Below, piece after piece: positions 48,501 to 53,776 of a DNA stretch of 64,000 nt. The stretch lies in NCBI GenBank assembly GCA_026018925.1, contig JAKSZU010000018.1, positions 1,984,001 to 2,048,000 on the forward strand, in the 5' to 3' direction. Numbering within the stretch: the stretch's first letter is position 1; each line of letters opens with the position of its first letter. The notes beneath the pieces are model-generated. The model was given only the letters and a program-made list of their open reading frames with translations. It was not told the origin of the DNA and searched no databases. Position numbers and translations under genes: made by a program. Origin of the DNA: Tupaia tana. Taxonomy: Eukaryota > Chordata > Mammalia > Scandentia > Tupaiidae.

Positions 48501-51500
48501 GGGTCTCCTGACATCGATTCAGCCTGATCTGTTCATGTATCCCCGAGGGAGAAGAAATGCATTAACTTTGCCGCCCAGTTCTGTTTTCAGAGTCCTAATT
48601 AATCCAGTAACTCTAATCTGTTTCTCCTGTGGAAGTTTCTGAGCCTGACTGAGGAAGATCTGAATAAATTTGAGTCGCTCACCATGGGGGCCAAGAAGAA
48701 ACTGAAGACCCAGCTGGAGTTGGAAAAGTGAGTCTGATGTCGCTTTGGAAATGCATGTTTGTTTTAGTTTCCTGTGTGTTGAGTACAGTGACTGGGTTTC
48801 TTTTCATTACGTATCCAATCCTTAGTGCTGTCAGAGTTCTCCGTCTGTGGCTTTGTTCCGACAGGGAAGACCCTCGGGAGTGAGTTGGACAGCAGAGTGT
48901 TCCCTCCCCTCGAGACGATGTGCAGCCCTCCTGGGCTCGAGGCAGTTGCGTTGAAACAGTTCGCAGCAGTAGTCGGTCAGCTCGCTTGTTTCTGTGCTCT
49001 CTCGTTTCGCAGGGAGAAATCCGAGAGACGGTGCCTGAATCCCTCAGCCCCATCCTTGGCCACCAGCAGTGGGGTGGCTCGAGTGCCCCCCACCAGCCAC
49101 GTTGGGCCAGTACAGAGTGGGCGAGGCAGCCATGCTGCAGGTGCGTGAGGGTCCGTCCCCTGCGGGCCTCCCACAGGCCGAGCCATGTGTCCGTGTGGGT
49201 AACGGTCAGGCCTCACTCAGGGGTGCCGCGACGTTTTCGTTCTGTGAGAGGAAAGGAGGGAGTGGCCAGTCCGTTTTGGTGTCTTTGTTTTGTTTTTGCT
49301 GCAGGGCATATGTGCCCGCCAGAGAGAGGGGGAGAAACTGGGACGTCACCGTCCAGGGCAGATGGCCGTGCCGCAGTCCCTTCTCCACCCTTAGAGCTTG
49401 GGGCATGTGCATCCAGTATGATTTTTTTTTTAAAGAGGTTTTTTTGCTGCAGGGCGTGTGTTCTCGCTGGAGAGATAGAAAGCAAGAAATCACGCCCCGT
49501 CCCTGGGGGGCATGGCCATACTGCAGTCCCTTCTCCTCCACGCTCCTCTCAGAATTTGGGGTGTATGGGGCCAGCAGATGGCATAACAGTTAGATTGCTG
49601 GACTCCCACATGGCCGACCATGGTTCAAGTACCAGAGCTGGTGGATTGAAACTCATGCCAGGCTCGTATGTGTGCATGCCCAAGGTCCTGGGAGGAAAAT
49701 GAAGAAGGGATTGTGGCATGGCCATCCCCCCCCCCCCCCCCCCGGGAGTGATTTCTCGCTTTCCCTCTCACTGTTTCTGTTTTTCTCTCTAGCAAGTGCG
49801 TGTACCCTAAGGCAAGAGCCTCTCAGATAAATAAAAAATAAAATTTAAAAATAATAATAATAATTTGGGGTATATAAGCATGCATACACATACCTAGTGT
49901 GAATTTCAAGCTGCCGGGTACAGGAGTTGAATCACAGTTGACCACATGGGAGTCCAGTGTCTTAATCACTAAGCCACCTTCTGGCCCCAGCGTAGCATGA
50001 TTTTCAAGCTGCTAGGTCTGGGACTTGAACCAGAGTCAGCCATGTGGACTCCAGCACCTTAACCTTTATACCACCGCCAGCCCAGTTCTGGTTTCTTGTA
50101 ATAGGTCTCACTATGTCATGACATGCCCAGCCAGCCCCAGTGAGCTTGGACCAAGGGCCAGGCCTCTGTCACCTGGCCACTACACAGCCTTGGCCACTAC
50201 GTAGCACTTTCCTGCTTGTGCCACCAGCACTGTGTCCTGTTGAGGTTTTTCCATCCTCACGCTTTTTTTTTTTTTTGGAGAGGTTTTTGCTATAGGGCGC
50301 GTGCGCTCGCCAGACAGAGAGAGACATAGAGACAGAAAGCGAGAAATTACCCCCCGGGGGGATGGCCACGCCACAATCCCTTCTCCTCCATTCTCCTCTC
50401 GGGATCTTGGGCACGCACGCACACATGCCCAGAGTGAGTTTTAAGCCACCGGGTCCGGGACGCGAACCGCGGTTGACCATGTGGGAGTCCAGCGACATAG
50501 CCATTACGCTAACTGCTGGTTCCCTATCCTCACACTTTTGTTCTAACTTTCATTGTCGCACTGTAGGGACAATTGGGGTAGAAGCTGGAGATTATGACTT
50601 ACCTGAGTTTGGGCAAAAGAATTAGATCCACAGAAACTGCTGTGGTGACAGGGACAGAGCTGGGCAGCTCCGTCTGAGGTCCCCAGTGCCAATGACCCTG
50701 GTGAGCGCCAGCGCCCAGACCCTTCTGCTCTGGGGTACACGGAGTCTCGGGGGCTCGGTCTTCCAGCCGTCTTCCTCCTTCCTTCCCCATCTCCTGCCTC
50801 AGGAAGGTGGCCCACGCCTGTCTCTTGGTATGCAGGCAGTTCGTTCCCGTGGCTCAGGGCAACTTTACAGCAGGGCAGCAGGGGTGCTTTAAGGAGCCCT
50901 GGTCTTGACCCTCCTTTCAGAGAGGGGCGTGGGAGAAGCAGAGGGGGCGAAGCCATGGGCCCTCTGTTGGGCGTGGGGCACCTGTTTGCTTCTCTGCCAT
51001 GTCACTCGTGTGGCCTCAGACAGTTGGTCCGCGGAGACTCTCAGAGCCCCGTCTGACCTGGGAGTAGAACCTGCCTCCTCAGAGACCATGGGATCCATGT
51101 GCGGGGGTGTGGGTGGCTGGCGGCGGTTGGGAGTTCTAGGAGCCCCTTGCGGTGCGCAGTCGTTCACCTGTGCCTTGTCTGCAGAGCTGCGGGTGGAAGT
51201 GGAGCAGCCCCCTCACCAGCTGCCTCGGGAGGGCAGCTCCTCAGACTACTCCAGCTCCTCCTCGAGCCCCATGGGGGTGCAGGCCCGTGAAGAGAGCTCG
51301 GACAGCGCCGAGGAGAGCGACAGACGTAAGAGCTGGGGCTCGCGGGTGGGCTCCTGCGCCGGCCGCGGGGAGGTGCTGAGCGCTGTCTCCCTCCCTAGGC
51401 CTGGAGATGCACCTGGAGGGGCCCGAGAAGGAGAAGCCCGTGATGCTCCTGAACCACTTCGCGTCGAGCTCGGCCAGGCCTACTGCCCAGGTCCTCCCTG

Positions 51501-53776
51501 TTCAGAATGAGGCCGGCTCCACCCCTGCCGGCCACCACCCCCTGCCCCCACAGATGCTGCCGGCCTCGCACGTCGCGCCCATCCGGATGCTGAGCTCCAT
51601 GCACAAACCGGAGAGGGGGAGCGCCGACATGAAGCTCCTCTCGTCTTCTATGCACTCGCTTTTGTCCCTCGAGGAGAGGAACAAGGGGCCGGGACCAAGA
51701 AGCAGCGTTAAGGTGGACAAGAGCTTCGGCACCACCATGGTGGACGTGCTGCCCACGCCCCACCCACCCGTGCAGGTCCTCTCTGGACTTTCGGAGAGCA
51801 GTTCCATGTCGCCCACAGTCTCCTTCGGTCCCCGGGCCAAAGTCGTGCACGCATCCACGCTGGACAGGGTGCTGAAGACGGCACAGCAGCCGGCCCTGGC
51901 CGCCGAGAGCAGCACGGCCGCGGCGGGGACGCCCAGCACGGTCTTGCACGTGGCTCGGCCACCCATCAAGCTGCTGCTGTCGCCATCTGTCCCTGCGGAT
52001 CCCGCCATCTCTGGGCCAACTTCCTGTCCTAATAACGTGCAAATAAGTGTGCCCCCTGCAATAATCAACCCCCGGACTGCTCTGTACACAGCCAACACCA
52101 AAGTTGCCTTCTCTGCAGTGAGCAGTATGCCAGTGGGCCCCCTGCAGGGCAGCTTCTGTGCGAACAGCAACACTGCCTCATCCAGCAGCCACCCTTCCAC
52201 ATCATTCGCCAGCCTGGCCACCCTGCCCAGCTGCCCGGCCCCCAGCTCCAGCCCTGCACTCGCCTCCGTCCCTGAAAGCAGCTTCTACAGCAGCAGCGGT
52301 GGCGGCAGCTCCACAGGAAACATTCCTGCCTCGAACCAGAACCACCACCACCACCACCACCATCAGCAGCCCGCGCCTCCCCCGCAGCCCGCGCCACCCC
52401 CGCCCGGCTGCATCGTGTGCACGTCCTGCGGGTGCAGTGGCAGCTGTGGCTCAAGCGGCCTGACTGTCAGCTACGCTAACTACTTCCAGCACCCGTTCTC
52501 CGGGCCGTCGGTGTTCACCTTCCCCTTCCTGCCCTTCAGCCCCATGTGCAGCAACGGCTATGTCAGCGCCCAGCAGTATGGCGGTGGCTCCGCCTTCCCT
52601 GTCGGACACACCCCCTACAACAACAGCGTCACCCCTGACCCGGTCCTGGGTGGCCCGTCCACGTTTGCGGTGCCACCCATGCAGAACTTCATGGCAGGTA
52701 CAGCAGGGGTGTACCAAACCCAAGGCTTGGTTGGCAGTAGCAACGGCTCCAGCCACAAGAAGAGTGGCAATCTGTCTTGTTACAACTGTGGGGCTACCGG
52801 TCACCGCGCTCAGGACTGCAAGCAGCCGTCCATGGACTTCAACCGGCAAGGTAAAGTCACACGATGGCCTGGCCTCAGGCCGCCTCGCTTTCTGTTCATA
52901 GCAAAATATCAGTTCTTTGGAATGTTCTTTAAAACAGCGTGAAAACCTAAACGCAGGCTGCGAAGTCTCCGAAGGAGGGGCTGTGGGCTCTGGGGAGCGT
53001 CTTTGTGATCTCAGGCCGGCCCTTACTCTGAAGGTGATGGACTGGCTGTGGGCAGGGCGGCAGTGGGCCCTGCTGCCGCCGGTCACATGCCCCGCGCGGC
53101 AGGTACGCGTAGTCCATGCCACGGGCAGGCCAGGCCCTACGGCGCTGCGCTCCTGCCCTGCTCTGCCCCAGGCAGTTGTGGCAGTGCCCATGCCCTGGCG
53201 CCCTTGTGCTGCGCCCCTTCCGCACCTTGCTTTTTAGAAAGATTAGATTGGGGATTAAGAAAGTTGGTCCCAACCTGTGACTGTTCCCTGTGCAATCTTG
53301 AAATGTCGCCTGATCGCGGCAGATTTCCAGTAACTTTGGGGGTTGCCCTAGATTCGCACTCGCAGCCCCTAGACACCGTCAGATACAGGCACCTCTGGCC
53401 CAGCCCCTCTGAGGCTGGGTGGGGACGCCGTGGGGCGGGGGCCCTGTCTCCTGCAGCATAGGGGACAGCTGGGCCGGCCTCACCTGCCCTCTCCTGCGGT
53501 GTGCAGCCTGGTCCCCAGAAGTACAGAAACGGGTTGGGACTCTTCTCCTCCGCCACTCCGTGCTTGTCTGGCTTATGAACTTGTGAGCTACTGTCCATTC
53601 TGGGGGGTTGGTGAAAGCAGGTAGCCTAGATCCCAGACTGAGCGGCGAGGATGGGGAGGGCCGGCTGGTGCGCAGGGTCCACAGTGACGCAGCTTTGACG
53701 TCTCTCTCCTTTCCCTCTAGGTACTTTTAGGTTGAAATATGCCCCTCCAGCAGAAAGTCTGGACTCCACAGATTGA
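9475..53776 (+). CDS. ZCCHC14: ZCCHC14, 5'-partial, 12 coding exons joined
   Basis: Zinc finger CCHC domain-containing protein 14. The family protein is a cytoplasmic/nuclear RNA-binding scaffold that recruits TENT4A/B poly(A) polymerases to RNAs with a CNGGN pentaloop (established knowledge). The twelve exons total 2682 nt, stay in one frame through every GT-AG junction and encode 893 residues plus stop. Numbering from the first visible codon: serine-rich 1-90; PX-like segment about 83-160 (LSQLYPEENLEKLIPCL); SAM domain about 247-302 (ILDWLRKLRLHKYYPVF then FLSLTEEDLNKFESLTMG); Ser/Pro/Gly-rich disordered region 345-850 with a His run near 707-713; CCHC knuckle 852-865 (CYNCGATGHRAQDC); C-terminus SLDSTD. 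The short human form is about 949 aa as I recall, so only about 56 N-terminal residues of that form are missing and should lie upstream. There is no frameshift or premature stop. The gene converges on MAP1LC3B. Confidence 0.97.
9950..10130 (-). mobile_element. old tRNA-SINE, truncated
   Basis: Antisense fragment with catgtgtgctcaccagagag through tttgaactgcagttag; the head end is disrupted. Confidence 0.75.
10131..11744. other. ZCCHC14: intron, no gene seen
   Basis: Unique GC-rich sequence; no exon or clear repeat. Confidence 0.55.
11745..11932 (+). mobile_element. young tRNA-SINE with internal deletion
   Basis: Consensus-like head ends after gctatgtcactgg and resumes at ccgtgcgtgcccaagatcc; about 70 bp around the B box are gone. 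Confidence 0.9.
11939..12186 (-). mobile_element. old tRNA-SINE
   Basis: Antisense copy with a T20 tail, placed tail to tail with the preceding sense copy. Confidence 0.85.
12316..12450 (+). mobile_element. short tRNA-SINE
   Basis: Sense short form: ggccagcaggtggctag head, B-box-like region, then directly ctggttaaatagataaataaa. Confidence 0.8.
12453..12725 (-). mobile_element. young tRNA-SINE
   Basis: Antisense near-consensus copy with poly(T), tttttgctatagggcacgtg and cattacgccaactgctgg. Confidence 0.95.
12804..13055 (-). mobile_element. young tRNA-SINE
   Basis: Antisense copy with a deletion of the G/C-rich hairpin segment (aaatcacatggccacgc). Confidence 0.93.
13119..13385 (+). mobile_element. 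old tRNA-SINE
   Basis: Older subfamily head gggccagccagtggcatgg then tggttaaggcgcc; A-rich tail interrupted by C. Confidence 0.9.
13386..13600. mobile_element. L1-like 3' end fragment
   Basis: Resembles mammalian LINE-1 3' UTR sequence (agattgtagagattctgggt then tctgttat). Called from memory of the pattern; orientation not assigned. Confidence 0.5.
13601..14424. other. ZCCHC14: intron, no gene seen
   Basis: GC-rich; possibly further L1-related sequence, but not recognised clearly. Confidence 0.4.
14436..14678 (+). mobile_element. tRNA-SINE
   Basis: Sense copy with target duplication ttgtgaagca (14425-14434 and 14679-14688). Confidence 0.93.
14686..14738. repeat. 17-bp triplicated repeat
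   Basis: Three copies of acgactgttccaggggc directly after the target-site copy of a SINE. Short local duplication. Confidence 0.9.
14739..16478. other. ZCCHC14: intron, no gene seen
   Basis: Unique sequence; overlapping ORFs up to 196 aa on both strands lack domain signatures. Confidence 0.55.
16480..16718 (+). mobile_element. old tRNA-SINE
   Basis: Sense copy with gggccaggcatggcatggcg head and gagaaacacaccgggtgcg middle. Confidence 0.85.
17040..17182 (+). mobile_element. 5'-truncated tRNA-SINE
   Basis: Only the body and tail remain, from gagatggaggagaagggatt to the A-rich end. Confidence 0.8.
17183..18080. other. ZCCHC14: intron, no gene seen
   Basis: Unique sequence leading into the 29-bp array; no exon recognised. 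Confidence 0.5.
18081..18625. repeat. 29/30-bp CpG-rich minisatellite, about 18 units
   Basis: Units of ccgcgtggagcgggtgtgtg plus tccccccgg, varying in C-run length (6 or 7) and so changing frame between units. Left units are heterogeneous (gcgtagagcgggcgcgtgtc); units from about 18270 on are nearly identical. Open frames on both strands here are artefacts of the repeat. Confidence 0.96.
18626..19644. other. SINE-free AT-rich intronic block, unidentified
   Basis: About 1 kb of AT-richer sequence with no SINE. 19200-19610 has overlapping minus-strand frames (GVGHGRTFCPSSQPRLCS) without a known domain. It could be an old transposon or a non-coding conserved element; I cannot tell which. Confidence 0.4.
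19645..19893 (+). mobile_element. young tRNA-SINE
   Basis: Sense copy with tctctctctctc expansion in its pyrimidine-rich 3' part. Confidence 0.93.
20150..20219. mobile_element. half copy of an inverted-terminal-repeat element
   Basis: Starts gtcttcggaaagtttgtggg, the inverse of the end of the 25650 element; cut off by the adjacent SINE. Confidence 0.5.
20220..20433 (-). mobile_element. old divergent tRNA-SINE
   Basis: Antisense copy with gagagtgagacagagagg and an end accagaccagccct; its body differs from the main family. Confidence 0.7.
20434..21710. other. ZCCHC14: intron, no gene seen
   Basis: Unique sequence without recognised exon or repeat. Confidence 0.55.
21736..22028 (+). mobile_element. 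young tRNA-SINE inserted in another SINE
   Basis: Near-consensus sense copy with an (AAAC)n-containing tail and target duplication agatttttga (21726-21735 and 22029-22038). Its target is the tail region of the antisense SINE that resumes at 22029. Confidence 0.95.
22029..22255 (-). mobile_element. tRNA-SINE interrupted by a younger SINE
   Basis: Antisense body and head, ending cattatgccacctgctgatc; its tail end lies at 21712-21735, on the far side of the younger copy. Confidence 0.88.
22430..22660 (+). mobile_element. old tRNA-SINE
   Basis: Highly diverged sense copy (gagccagccccacaggac, gtgaaaaacatcgggtgc). Confidence 0.75.
22692..22926 (-). mobile_element. tRNA-SINE
   Basis: Antisense copy with tttttgctatagggcgtggg and cattacgccaattgctggtc. 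Confidence 0.92.
22960..23180 (-). mobile_element. old tRNA-SINE
   Basis: Antisense copy; C9 run in the hairpin segment and head end ccactgactggccct. Confidence 0.82.
23211..23483 (-). mobile_element. old tRNA-SINE
   Basis: Antisense copy, third of three adjacent antisense copies; ends accacacca then cctggctggccc. Confidence 0.85.
23484..25645. other. ZCCHC14: SINE-free intronic block
   Basis: About 2.2 kb of unique sequence with no recognised SINE, the longest such stretch of the largest intron together with 26712-28250. No exon identified. Confidence 0.55.
25650..25765. mobile_element. short element with terminal inverted repeats
   Basis: About 115 bp whose ends are imperfect inverses: agtgtgggaaat near the left and atttcccacaaacttttgaa at the right. 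Related ends occur at 20150 and 40251. Consistent with a non-autonomous mariner-like DNA transposon (inference). Confidence 0.55.
25766..26270. other. ZCCHC14: intron, no gene seen
   Basis: Unique sequence; nothing recognised. Confidence 0.5.
26284..26543 (+). mobile_element. young tRNA-SINE
   Basis: Sense copy with target duplication aaagaatta (26271-26279 and 26544-26552). Confidence 0.95.
26560..26711 (-). mobile_element. short tRNA-SINE
   Basis: Antisense short form: ttattttaatttgaccagag, GA-rich stretch, then the head directly; no G/C hairpin body. Confidence 0.85.
26712..28250. other. ZCCHC14: SINE-free stretch upstream of exon at 28251
   Basis: Unique sequence with a T-rich (gtttt)n tract before the acceptor. 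The 103-aa frame at 27144-27455 has no domain and is not called. Confidence 0.55.
28251..28324 (+). CDS. ZCCHC14: ZCCHC14 coding exon (74 nt)
   Basis: Preceded by a long T-rich tract and acttttacag; enters in phase 1, reads VSVEKIDLKGLSHTKNDR and ends NVECSFE at a gtaaga donor in phase 0. The peptide matches the vertebrate ZCCHC14 segment just before the PX-like region. Confidence 0.96.
28325..30440. other. ZCCHC14: intron, no gene seen
   Basis: GC-rich unique sequence, SINE-free; overlapping short ORFs without domains. Confidence 0.55.
30453..30715 (-). mobile_element. young tRNA-SINE
   Basis: Antisense near-consensus copy with target duplication cctggggttctt (30441-30452 and 30716-30727). 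Confidence 0.95.
30858..31102 (-). mobile_element. old divergent tRNA-SINE
   Basis: Antisense copy preceded by a pyrimidine-rich tract; ends caaggagccagccc. Confidence 0.7.
31189..31345 (+). mobile_element. internally deleted tRNA-SINE
   Basis: Sense head gggggccaggaggtggtgtg joined early to the 3' part (gtgagtgcatgcacgctata); GA-rich tail. Confidence 0.8.
31386..31655 (-). mobile_element. young tRNA-SINE
   Basis: Antisense copy with target duplication acttcattttc (31375-31385 and 31656-31666) and a C10 run at the hairpin. Confidence 0.93.
31870..32110 (+). mobile_element. old tRNA-SINE
   Basis: Sense copy recognised from ggtggcatggtggttacgg and gtgtgtgcgcgccaaagttc. Confidence 0.8.
32111..33980. 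other. ZCCHC14: intron, no gene seen
   Basis: Unique sequence; spurious frames only. The last 60 bp match a second block at 35278-35343 (see findings). Confidence 0.5.
32701..32733. repeat. 9-bp tandem repeat
   Basis: About three copies of cacctgtgc/cacctgtgg in intronic sequence. Confidence 0.8.
33985..34568 (-). mobile_element. old tRNA-SINE split by a younger SINE
   Basis: Antisense element with a GA-rich body (about 33985-34229) whose head resumes at about 34514-34568, after the inserted young copy. Confidence 0.85.
34230..34499 (-). mobile_element. young tRNA-SINE nested in an older one
   Basis: Near-consensus antisense copy with target duplication ggggctgagtttca / ggggctcagtttca (34216-34229 and 34500-34513). 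Confidence 0.96.
34608..34861 (-). mobile_element. tRNA-SINE nested in the tail of a short SINE
   Basis: Antisense copy with target duplication atttaactttt / atttaacttta; the host is the short SINE that resumes at 34862. Confidence 0.92.
34862..35015 (-). mobile_element. short tRNA-SINE
   Basis: Antisense short form with tttttatttgaccagagagg and a head ending accacttgctggccc. Confidence 0.88.
35069..35395 (+). mobile_element. old tRNA-SINE with an internal 65-bp insert
   Basis: Sense head and body to about 35277, then a foreign AT-rich block, then the normal 3' end gagcacatacatccttatag and A-rich tail. Confidence 0.8.
35396..38436. other. ZCCHC14: intron with probable L1-like debris
   Basis: No exon recognised. 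Around 36060-36110 'tttttagcggttgctctag' resembles L1 3' sequence; the rest is GC-rich with no firm identity. Confidence 0.4.
38437..38508 (+). CDS. ZCCHC14: ZCCHC14 coding exon (72 nt)
   Basis: Symmetric phase 0-0 exon encoding 24 residues, VLWSDSSVTSVTKSSSEVT followed by DFISK, then a gtaagg donor. It opens the PX-like segment. Because it is symmetric, skipping would keep the reading frame, so an alternative isoform is possible in principle. Confidence 0.96.
38509..40250. other. ZCCHC14: intron, mostly unidentified
   Basis: Contains a probable degenerate sense SINE near 39130-39350. The open frame of 379 codons at 38917-40056 has no domain and is not called. 40050-40210 resembles an L1 3' end (gtccctgtctgatacttcaa then acatctgtgc). 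Confidence 0.4.
40050..40215. mobile_element. L1-like 3' end fragment
   Basis: Contains the 'cctgtctgatacttcaaaca tctgtg' type signature seen in mammalian L1 3' ends; orientation not assigned. Confidence 0.5.
40310..40650 (-). mobile_element. old divergent tRNA-SINE with internal duplication
   Basis: Antisense copy with gatgcctatgtgctcgcgag start and caccacagagccggcccag end, lengthened by the 40388-40520 tandem duplication. Confidence 0.75.
40388..40520. repeat. tandem duplication inside an old SINE
   Basis: Three imperfect copies of a block with cccggccctcagcccagcag and accccgggct inside an antisense SINE body; the rest of the SINE is single copy. Confidence 0.85.
40651..41571. other. ZCCHC14: intron upstream of exon at 41572
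   Basis: No second exon seen; possibly L1-related in its first half, unproven. Confidence 0.4.
41572..41681 (+). CDS. ZCCHC14: ZCCHC14 coding exon (PX-like segment)
   Basis: Acceptor ctctctttcag, phase 0 start, reads LSQLYPEENLEKLIPCL then AGPDSFYVERNHMDLEAGL, and leaves in phase 2 at gtaagc. The pattern of an aromatic/acidic 'YPEE' followed by 'LIPCL' resembles the core of PX-type folds. Whether it binds lipid is unknown, so the PX call is an inference. Confidence 0.96.
42389..42652 (-). mobile_element. young tRNA-SINE near a ZCCHC14 exon
   Basis: Antisense copy with target duplication cctaattagcttt (42376-42388 and 42653-42665), about 45 nt upstream of the exon at 42712. Confidence 0.96.
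42712..42806 (+). CDS. ZCCHC14: ZCCHC14 coding exon (95 nt)
   Basis: Acceptor ttgttttttag; completes the split Arg codon, then YLASLPSHILKNDHIKKFF and STSSPTQQLQSP, leaving in phase 1 at gtgagt. It ends the PX-like segment and starts the linker. A young antisense SINE sits about 45 nt upstream. Confidence 0.95.
43091..43145 (+). CDS. ZCCHC14: ZCCHC14 small coding exon (55 nt)
   Basis: Acceptor taatttatag, phase 1 entry, reads PGSPSLSKVGAVVGVSG and leaves after two bases of an Arg codon at gtgaga. It is a small Gly/Val/Ser linker between the PX-like segment and the SAM-containing exon, and would be missed by ORF length alone. Confidence 0.94.
43146..44166 (+). other. ZCCHC14: ZCCHC14 intron, no repeat recognised
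   Basis: 1.0 kb GT-AG intron; CA/TG-rich stretch (cacacacatacgcagttac) around 43900-44000; no SINE. Confidence 0.7.
44167..44449 (+). CDS. ZCCHC14: ZCCHC14 coding exon, start of SAM domain
   Basis: Acceptor ccccgctgtcccgcag; reads PVCGVAGIPSSQSGAQHH, an Ala/His-rich stretch, SPAILMPSGLQTPQ and then the first half of the SAM domain (NGILDWLRKLRLHKYYPVFK through LTMEK), with a gtatgc donor in phase 0. SAM helices 1-2 and the KYYPVF motif are plain. In the family this domain contacts the RNA hairpin loop rather than acting only as a dimer module. Confidence 0.97.
44690..44930 (-). mobile_element. old tRNA-SINE
   Basis: Antisense copy ending accaccatgccacctgctgg. Confidence 0.85.
45156..45418 (-). 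mobile_element. tRNA-SINE with (GTTTT)n tail
   Basis: Antisense copy whose poly(A) tail has become a pentanucleotide microsatellite of about seven units; target duplication about taaag...ttttg. Confidence 0.9.
45442..45689 (-). mobile_element. young tRNA-SINE
   Basis: Antisense copy with target duplication gatgaggaatac (45430-45441 and 45690-45701). Confidence 0.95.
45726..45930 (+). mobile_element. old tRNA-SINE
   Basis: Sense copy with ctggagccagccctggacc head and gcttgagaaacacccttggg middle. Confidence 0.75.
46140..46575 (-). mobile_element. tRNA-SINE split by a short SINE
   Basis: Antisense copy broken at its gcatgcatgcatgag segment; it resumes at about 46485 with ctggcatgagttttatgctg. 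Confidence 0.88.
46278..46484 (-). mobile_element. short tRNA-SINE nested in a full-length SINE
   Basis: T24 tail, ttattttaatttgaccagag, GA-rich stretch and head. It shows that the short form was active after the older full-length copies. Confidence 0.88.
46731..46977 (+). mobile_element. tRNA-SINE
   Basis: Sense copy with gggactagcagatggcataa head; first of four sense copies in a row. Confidence 0.93.
46987..47247 (+). mobile_element. tRNA-SINE
   Basis: Sense copy with ggcagcagacagcatgatgg head and C8A9 tail start. Confidence 0.9.
47256..47440 (+). mobile_element. old tRNA-SINE, 3' part rearranged
   Basis: Sense copy with gggggccagcaggtggtgtg head; its 3' end runs into an inverted copy of its own body at 47465-47502. 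Confidence 0.85.
47390..47502. repeat. inverted repeat, about 36-bp arms
   Basis: Arm 47387-47422 (ttgcagtgtggccatccccg to gagttctcac) and arm 47465-47502 (gtgagaactcac to ggatggccacactgcaa) are reverse complements over most of their length, with a loop of about 42 nt. Confidence 0.85.
47725..47994 (+). mobile_element. young tRNA-SINE, best consensus copy
   Basis: Full-length example: head gggaccagcagttagcgtaa with box A (TAGCGTAATGG) and box B (GGTTCGAGTCC) of a Pol III promoter, a middle part agaggagaatggaggagaag, a C6TG6 mini-hairpin, a CT-rich stretch, gcgccctatagcaaaaacct and poly(A). Target duplication gagatgtt on both sides. Confidence 0.97.
48636..48727 (+). CDS. ZCCHC14: ZCCHC14 coding exon, end of SAM domain
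   Basis: Acceptor tttctcctgtggaag, phase 0. Reads FLSLTEEDLNKFESLTMGA then KKKLKTQLELEK, the remaining SAM helices with the LTEEDL and GAKKKL signatures, and leaves in phase 2 at gtgagt. The Lys-rich turn is the expected RNA-facing surface (family knowledge). Confidence 0.97.
49013..49140 (+). CDS. ZCCHC14: ZCCHC14 coding exon (128 nt)
   Basis: Acceptor ctctcgtttcgcag; reads EKSERRCLNPSAPSLATSSG, VARVPPTSHVGPVQSGRGS and HAA, with a gtgcgt donor in phase 1. Basic/Pro/Ser linker after the SAM domain. Confidence 0.95.
49427..49990 (-). mobile_element. second-level SINE of the nest
   Basis: Antisense copy in two parts, about 49427-49566 and 49862-49990, itself split by a sense SINE. Confidence 0.88.
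49567..49861 (+). mobile_element. innermost SINE of the nest
   Basis: Sense copy with a C run of about 18 at the hairpin site and a tail grown into (AAT)n; target duplication aatttggggtgtat / aatttggggtatat. Confidence 0.93.
50267..50525 (-). mobile_element. young tRNA-SINE
   Basis: Antisense near-consensus copy; target duplication atcctcacgctttt / atcctcacactttt (50253-50266 and 50526-50539). Confidence 0.96.
50540..51184 (+). other. ZCCHC14: ZCCHC14 intron, no repeat
   Basis: GC-rich unique intron end; no extra exon recognised. Confidence 0.6.
51185..51325 (+). CDS. ZCCHC14: ZCCHC14 coding exon, Ser-rich
   Basis: Acceptor gccttgtctgcag; reads ELRVEVEQPPHQLPREG, a tract of serines (SSSDYSSSSSSP), then MGVQAREESSDSAEESD, with a gtaaga donor in phase 1. 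Acidic/serine clusters suggest phosphorylation (inference). The next intron is only 73 nt. Confidence 0.96.
51399..52850 (+). CDS. ZCCHC14: ZCCHC14 large exon with CCHC zinc knuckle
   Basis: Acceptor gtctccctccctag; 1452 nt encoding the long low-complexity half. Visible blocks: EKEKPVMLLNHFASSSARPT, KPERGSADMKLLSSSMHSLL, a Ser/Pro/Ala-rich stretch, VQISVPPAIINPRTALYTAN, a run of about seven histidines followed by Pro/Gln repeats, a Cys/Gly cluster CIVCTSCGCSGSCGSSG, an aromatic-rich patch (FPFLPFSPMC) and, near the end, CYNCGATGHRAQDC, a CX2CX4HX4C zinc knuckle. The donor gtaaag is used in phase 1. Reading through it would give an alternative C-terminus stopping near 52942. Confidence 0.97.
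52778..52819 (+). other. ZCCHC14: CCHC zinc-knuckle motif of ZCCHC14
   Basis: Fourteen codons reading CYNCGATGHRAQDC with ideal CX2CX4HX4C spacing. It is a single-stranded nucleic-acid-binding knuckle of the retroviral nucleocapsid/CNBP type. Confidence 0.97.
52851..53720 (+). other. ZCCHC14: last ZCCHC14 intron
   Basis: 870-nt GT-AG intron (gtaaag to ctctag), SINE-free. Minus-strand open frames here and over the large exon are shadows of coding sequence. Confidence 0.9.
53721..53776 (+). CDS. ZCCHC14: ZCCHC14 terminal coding exon with stop
   Basis: Acceptor ctcctttccctctag; reads GTFRLKYAPPAESLDSTD and tga. This conserved C-terminal peptide follows the knuckle directly and fixes the end of the protein. 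Confidence 0.97.

Larger units (their letters stand above)
49290..50092 (-). mobile_element. outermost SINE of a three-level nest
   Basis: Antisense copy in two parts, about 49290-49420 and about 50000-50092, separated by the second-level SINE; target duplication agtatgatttt / agcatgatttt. Confidence 0.88.

Noticed and set aside
51395..53191. Minus-strand ORFs of 215-246 aa opposite the large exon
   Set aside because: Shadows of the GC-rich ZCCHC14 coding exon.
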